Below, in pieces: positions 5,981 to 6,643 of a DNA stretch of 6,643 nucleotides. The stretch lies in assembly GCA_903851455.1 (NCBI GenBank), contig CAINOM010000283.1, positions 1-6,643 on the forward strand. Direction: 5' to 3'. The number at the start of each line of letters is the position of its first letter. Position 1 is the first letter of the stretch. This DNA comes from an uncultured Bacteroidota bacterium. Its GTDB lineage: Bacteria; Bacteroidota; Bacteroidia; Chitinophagales; Chitinophagaceae. The position numbers were made by a program, and so were the translations under genes. Below the pieces are notes generated by a model. It made no database searches. It was not told where the DNA came from and saw nothing but the letters and a program-made list of their open reading frames with translations.

Positions 5981-6433
5981 CTAAGCCCTGTGATGATCTG
6001 CCCTCCAGCCTTTGATCGCCTTCTTTATATCGGCCGGCTTCATGTTCTCGTCTATGGCACGCTTTATCAGCTCCAGGTATTCCTCATCATCAGCAAATCT
6101 CAGGGCAATGATCTGTCCGCGGGTCAGGCGGGGATCCAGTGGTTTTCCGGTCATCACAAAATGCCGGAAATTTTCTTCCCCTGCAATAGCCCTGTCCTGC
6201 ACCTTTACTGCAAATGCCCTGCTGTACCAAAATAGCATGATCAATATTATAGACATCAGCAGCGGCATGAGGCCGGTATACATGCAATAACAAGCCTCCG
6301 GACCCGGACAGGCCCGCATTACCCGTACCACGTTCATGATAGCGAGTACTAGTGTGGCTATGCATAATGTGCCGGTAAATAAGTGAAAACCAGGCACATA
6401 CCTGCTGTGGTTCGCATAATTCTGCTGTTTCAT
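5981..6433 (-). CDS. DUF6526 family small membrane protein
   Basis: A 150-residue protein that I recognise as the DUF6526 family, common in Bacteroidota and of unknown function. It begins MKQQNYANHSRYVPGFH, the family's usual N-terminus. Two membrane segments follow at about 14-36 and 51-70, separated by a short loop with three cysteines (ACPGPEACYC, 41-50). Then comes a cytosolic helical tail with the conserved blocks FAVKVQDRAIAGEENFRHF (74-92), LDPRLTRGQIIALRFADDEE (99-118) and IKKAIKGWRADHHR (136-149). The frame is open 25 codons further upstream, but that would include the promoter at 6454-6461 and lacks family similarity, so the ATG at 6431-6433 is used. The loop cysteines are unusual for the family as I remember it. 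It is convergent with the lipoprotein gene and divergent from gltX. Confidence 0.87.
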   Translation of the reverse strand: MKQQNYANHSRYVPGFHLFTGTLCIATLVLAIMNVVRVMRACPGPEACYCMYTGLMPLLMSIILIMLFWYSRAFAVKVQDRAIAGEENFRHFVMTGKPLDPRLTRGQIIALRFADDEEYLELIKRAIDENMKPADIKKAIKGWRADHHRA

Positions 6434-6453
6434 ATTTGTTTTTTGTGAAGGTA

Positions 6454-6461
6454 CAAAGTTA
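6454..6461 (-). promoter_or_regulatory. Promoter (-7 element) of the DUF6526 gene
   Basis: The minus strand reads TAACTTTG, an exact TAnnTTTG match ending 20 bases before the ATG at 6433, giving a leader of about 15 bases. A -33 match is weak: TTCC about 20 bases upstream is the best available. A direct repeat TTAACC-TGC-TTAACC (6459-6473, plus strand) overlaps the element. Confidence 0.5.
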
Positions 6462-6488
6462 ACCTGCTTAACCATGGAAACGGAATAA

Positions 6489-6643
<155 letters not shown>

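Noticed and set aside
5951..5992. Direct repeat AAGCCCTGTG at 5951-5960 and 5983-5992
   Set aside because: One copy is the terminator arm and the other is the C-terminal coding end of the DUF6526 gene. A short GC-rich repeat with no symmetry to an element is probably coincidence.

Overview
The window looks like a chromosomal segment from a member of the Bacteroidota, most likely of the Chitinophagaceae type. Several genes are preceded by the Bacteroidota sigma-A -7 element TAnnTTTG. Purine-rich Shine-Dalgarno sites are not evident. The proteins (a DUF6526 membrane protein, a stand-alone four-helix bundle protein, a lipoprotein with a Cys-Lys-Lys start, and a long UbiD-type decarboxylase) are typical of that phylum. 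The family-level placement is inference. I see no mobile element, CRISPR array, tRNA or rRNA.

Layout from left to right. Positions 1-73 hold the last codons of a rightward gene. A perfect 9-bp hairpin and a promoter lead into a four-helix bundle (S23/Avd-fold) gene at 179-535. Five leftward genes then fill 542-4988. In transcription order they are an acyltransferase-3 (OafA-like) membrane protein, a 638-residue UbiD-family decarboxylase of the menaquinone-biosynthesis type, two tandem paralogous small secreted helical proteins, a strong terminator, and a VOC/glyoxalase-fold protein. Rightward from about 5037 come a long leader and a predicted lipoprotein (5160-5915), closed by a 19-bp terminator hairpin. 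It converges on a leftward DUF6526 membrane-protein gene (5981-6433). That gene is divergent from the start of gltX (glutamyl-tRNA synthetase), which runs off the right edge.

The genes do not form one obvious pathway. The UbiD-like enzyme and GltX are housekeeping. The acyltransferase, lipoprotein, paired secreted proteins and DUF6526 protein point to the cell envelope. The most notable points are: (i) an apparent internal duplication of the C-terminal subdomain in the UbiD-like enzyme; (ii) the tandem pair of about 60% identical small secreted proteins of unknown function; (iii) -7 elements so close to the start codons of ubiD-like, the acyltransferase and gltX that their mRNAs may be leaderless or nearly so; (iv) a 9-bp direct repeat shared by the divergent DUF6526/gltX promoters. 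Four start codons are placed downstream of the longest open frame, because the longer forms would translate through a terminator, a promoter or an untranslated leader.
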